Assembly: GCA_023426375.1 (NCBI GenBank)
Contig: JAFAAV010000016.1
Span: 1 to 22,913 of the forward strand
DNA: 22,913 bases
Source of the DNA: Actinomycetes bacterium
Lineage (GTDB): Bacteria > Actinomycetota > Actinomycetes > Actinomycetales > Micrococcaceae
Direction of reading: 5' to 3'
Each line of letters begins with the position of its first letter. Position 1 is the stretch's first letter. The translations under genes and the position numbers were made by a program. The notes beneath the pieces were generated by a model. The model saw nothing but the letters and a program-made list of their open reading frames with translations, had not been told where the DNA came from and made no database searches. Of this stretch, positions 21,403-22,913 are shown one piece after another.

Positions 21403-22913
21403 GAGGTCACCGTGGTCTTGAAGAAGAGGGCGAGGTGCACGTGTTCCGAGGTGGGAGATCCAGCACCGGCCAGGTCCGCGAGGGTCCATGCGACACGGAG
21501 CACCCTGATAAAACCACGCGCGGTCAGCGTGTGGTTGTCCATCGCCTTCTTCAGCGATTGAACTGCCTGTCGTTCCGGTGCGAGGGTTTTGCGCAGGAGA
21601 GAGCCGGGAACGTCGCTGTTGAGTTGGAGGCCGTAACGGCCCAATCGTTCGCGTTGTGCCGCTCTGGCCTGGGCGACCCGCTGCGCGACGGCCGCGCTGT
21701 CCTCCGGCGGCTCCCCTCGTGCGGAGTTCAACTCGTGATACGTCACCGCGGGTACCCTCAGCTGCAGATCCACTCGGTCCACGAGAGGCCCCGACAACTT
21801 GTTGAAGTACCGGTGGCGTTGCTGGGCGTTACACGTGCAGCGGTTGCCCACCCCGTCCGCCTGGCCGCACGGGCACGGGTTCGCGGCCAGAACCAGTTGG
21901 AATTTGGCCGGATAGCGAGAAACGTTCTGCGAGCGCGCGATGGTCACCGTTCCGGATTCGAGGGGCTGCCGCAGGGTGTCGAGAACGCGACGTTCGAACT
22001 CCGGTGCCTCGTCGAGGAACAACACACCTCGGTGAGCCAGAGAAATGGCACCCGGACGCGGAATGCCGCTACCCCCGCCGCACAGTGCCGGTGTAGTGAT
22101 GCTGTGATGCGGGGCTTGCAGCGGGGGCCTGCGGATCAGTTCCGAGCAACGAGTGTCACCGCGCAATGAGTGGATGGATGTGACCTCCAGTGATTGTTGG
22201 TCATCGAGGTCCGGCAGGATTCCGGGCAACCGTTCGGCCAGCATCGTTTTTCCTGCGCCCGGCGGCCCGACCATCATCAGGTGGTGTCCCCCGGCGGCCG
22301 CGATCTCCAGCGCCTGCCGGCCTTCGATCTGGCCCACCACGTCGCGCAGGTCCGGGTGCTCAATGCTCTCCGGTGTTTCCCGAGGCTCGTCCGAGGCCGT
22401 TCCCGTTACGGGCACCCTGTTCAACAGCTGCGGGTCGGCACCGTGCATCACCAACAATTCCGCCAGGTGGGACACCGCGGTGACTTGGGCGCCGGACACC
22501 AACCGCGCTTCCTCGTAGTTCTCCTTGGCCACGACCACTGTGGCGTGACCGTTCAGGACCGCCGCGTGCACGGCGGGAAGGACACCCCGTACGGGGCGCA
22601 AGGACCCGTCCAGGCCCAGCTCGGCCAGATACACCGTGTCGGAGGCGGCCCGAATAGCACCGTGAGCGGTGAGCACCGCCATGACCACGGCCACGTCGAA
22701 ATGTGATCCCCGTTTGGGAAGCGTGGCCGGTGACAGATTGACCGTGATCTTCCGTGCGGGAAGTTTCACGCCGGCGTTGCGGGCGGCCGCCCGGATCCGT
22801 TCCCGGGACTCGTTGACGGCCTGGTCCGGGAGACCGATGATGCTGAATGCGGGAAGTGATTGACCAATGTCCGCCTCGACATCCACCACGTGCCCGTCCA
22901 GCCCGACCAACGC
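21399..22913 (-). CDS. comM: ComM/YifB family Mg-chelatase-like AAA+ ATPase (5' end outside window)
   Basis: Partial gene of 505 codons including the stop; the frame is open at the window edge and reads ALVGLDGHVVDVEADIG, so the true start lies beyond 22913. ComM is a hexameric helicase that drives branch migration during recombination of incoming DNA. Seen in order are an S16-like N-terminal ChlI domain (ITVNLSPATLPKRG), Walker A GPPGAGKTMLAE, GGSGIPRPGAISLAHRG, Walker B VLFLDEAPEF, the zinc-type cysteines of NPCPCGQ and CTCN, and the C-terminal Mg_chelatase domain (SGPLVDRVDLQLRVP and later). It overlaps dprA by 4 bases (ATGA). Only about the first 10-15 residues appear to be missing. Confidence 0.94.
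   Translation of the reverse strand, partial: ALVGLDGHVVDVEADIGQSLPAFSIIGLPDQAVNESRERIRAAARNAGVKLPARKITVNLSPATLPKRGSHFDVAVVMAVLTAHGAIRAASDTVYLAELGLDGSLRPVRGVLPAVHAAVLNGHATVVVAKENYEEARLVSGAQVTAVSHLAELLVMHGADPQLLNRVPVTGTASDEPRETPESIEHPDLRDVVGQIEGRQALEIAAAGGHHLMMVGPPGAGKTMLAERLPGILPDLDDQQSLEVTSIHSLRGDTRCSELIRRPPLQAPHHSITTPALCGGGSGIPRPGAISLAHRGVLFLDEAPEFERRVLDTLRQPLESGTVTIARSQNVSRYPAKFQLVLAANPCPCGQADGVGNRCTCNAQQRHRYFNKLSGPLVDRVDLQLRVPAVTYHELNSARGEPPEDSAAVAQRVAQARAAQRERLGRYGLQLNSDVPGSLLRKTLAPERQAVQSLKKAMDNHTLTARGFIRVLRVAWTLADLAGAGSPTSEHVHLALFFKTTVTS

Overview
The window looks like chromosomal core sequence of a GC-rich actinobacterium, most likely of the Micrococcales and probably Micrococcaceae (Kocuria/Arthrobacter/Rothia-like). 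The evidence is the high GC, frequent GTG starts, leaderless -10/ATG arrangements, actinobacteria-restricted families (DUF3052, DUF3145, a PucR-type FasR, polyphosphate glucokinase), and a gene order resembling the ahpE-DUF3052-aceE-regulator-fabD-acp-KAS block of Mycobacterium tuberculosis and the fasR-fabD-fabH-acpP-fabF block of Streptomyces. The genus is inference.

Layout. (1) 48-123: tRNA-Arg(TCT), followed by a fully paired 26-bp hairpin and two smaller ones, convergent with the next unit. (2) 283-4709, minus strand: glnA (GlnA2-type glutamine synthetase) then glnE (glutamine synthetase adenylyltransferase). (3) 4876-5730: panB, apparently leaderless, ending in a strong bidirectional terminator shared with a 58-aa minus-strand gene (5804-5980). 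(4) 6168-7982: map (methionine aminopeptidase) and ppgK (polyphosphate glucokinase), then a terminator. (5) 8077-9912, minus strand: a DUF3052 protein, an AhpE-type peroxiredoxin and a class II-like sirtuin, the last two coupled by TGATG, driven by a recognisable promoter at 10000-10027. (6) 10247-12985: aceE, divergent from (5), with a strong terminator. (7) 13113-18274: fasR, fabD, fabH, acpP, fabF, the type II fatty acid synthesis block. It has a candidate operator before fabD, a 5' hairpin before acpP, an intercistronic hairpin between acpP and fabF, and a terminator after fabF. (8) 18479-18982, minus: a DUF3145 protein. (9) 20165-22913, minus: comM (cut by the window edge), dprA and xerC, overlapping head to tail, which is the common actinobacterial DNA-processing and recombination cluster.

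The genes cover nitrogen assimilation control, pantothenate synthesis, N-terminal methionine removal, polyphosphate-driven glucose phosphorylation, pyruvate to acetyl-CoA conversion and fatty acid elongation. The middle of the window is a coherent route from pyruvate to acetyl-CoA to fatty acids, with a redox/NAD-linked divergent operon (peroxiredoxin plus sirtuin) facing aceE.

I see no prophage, IS element, CRISPR array, toxin-antitoxin pair or defence island. The observations most worth a second look are non-coding: the tRNA-trailing hairpin, the acpP-fabF intercistronic hairpin, the 42-bp-spaced direct repeats upstream of aceE, the dyad before fabD, and a compound repeat/hairpin between xerC and the DUF3145 gene.
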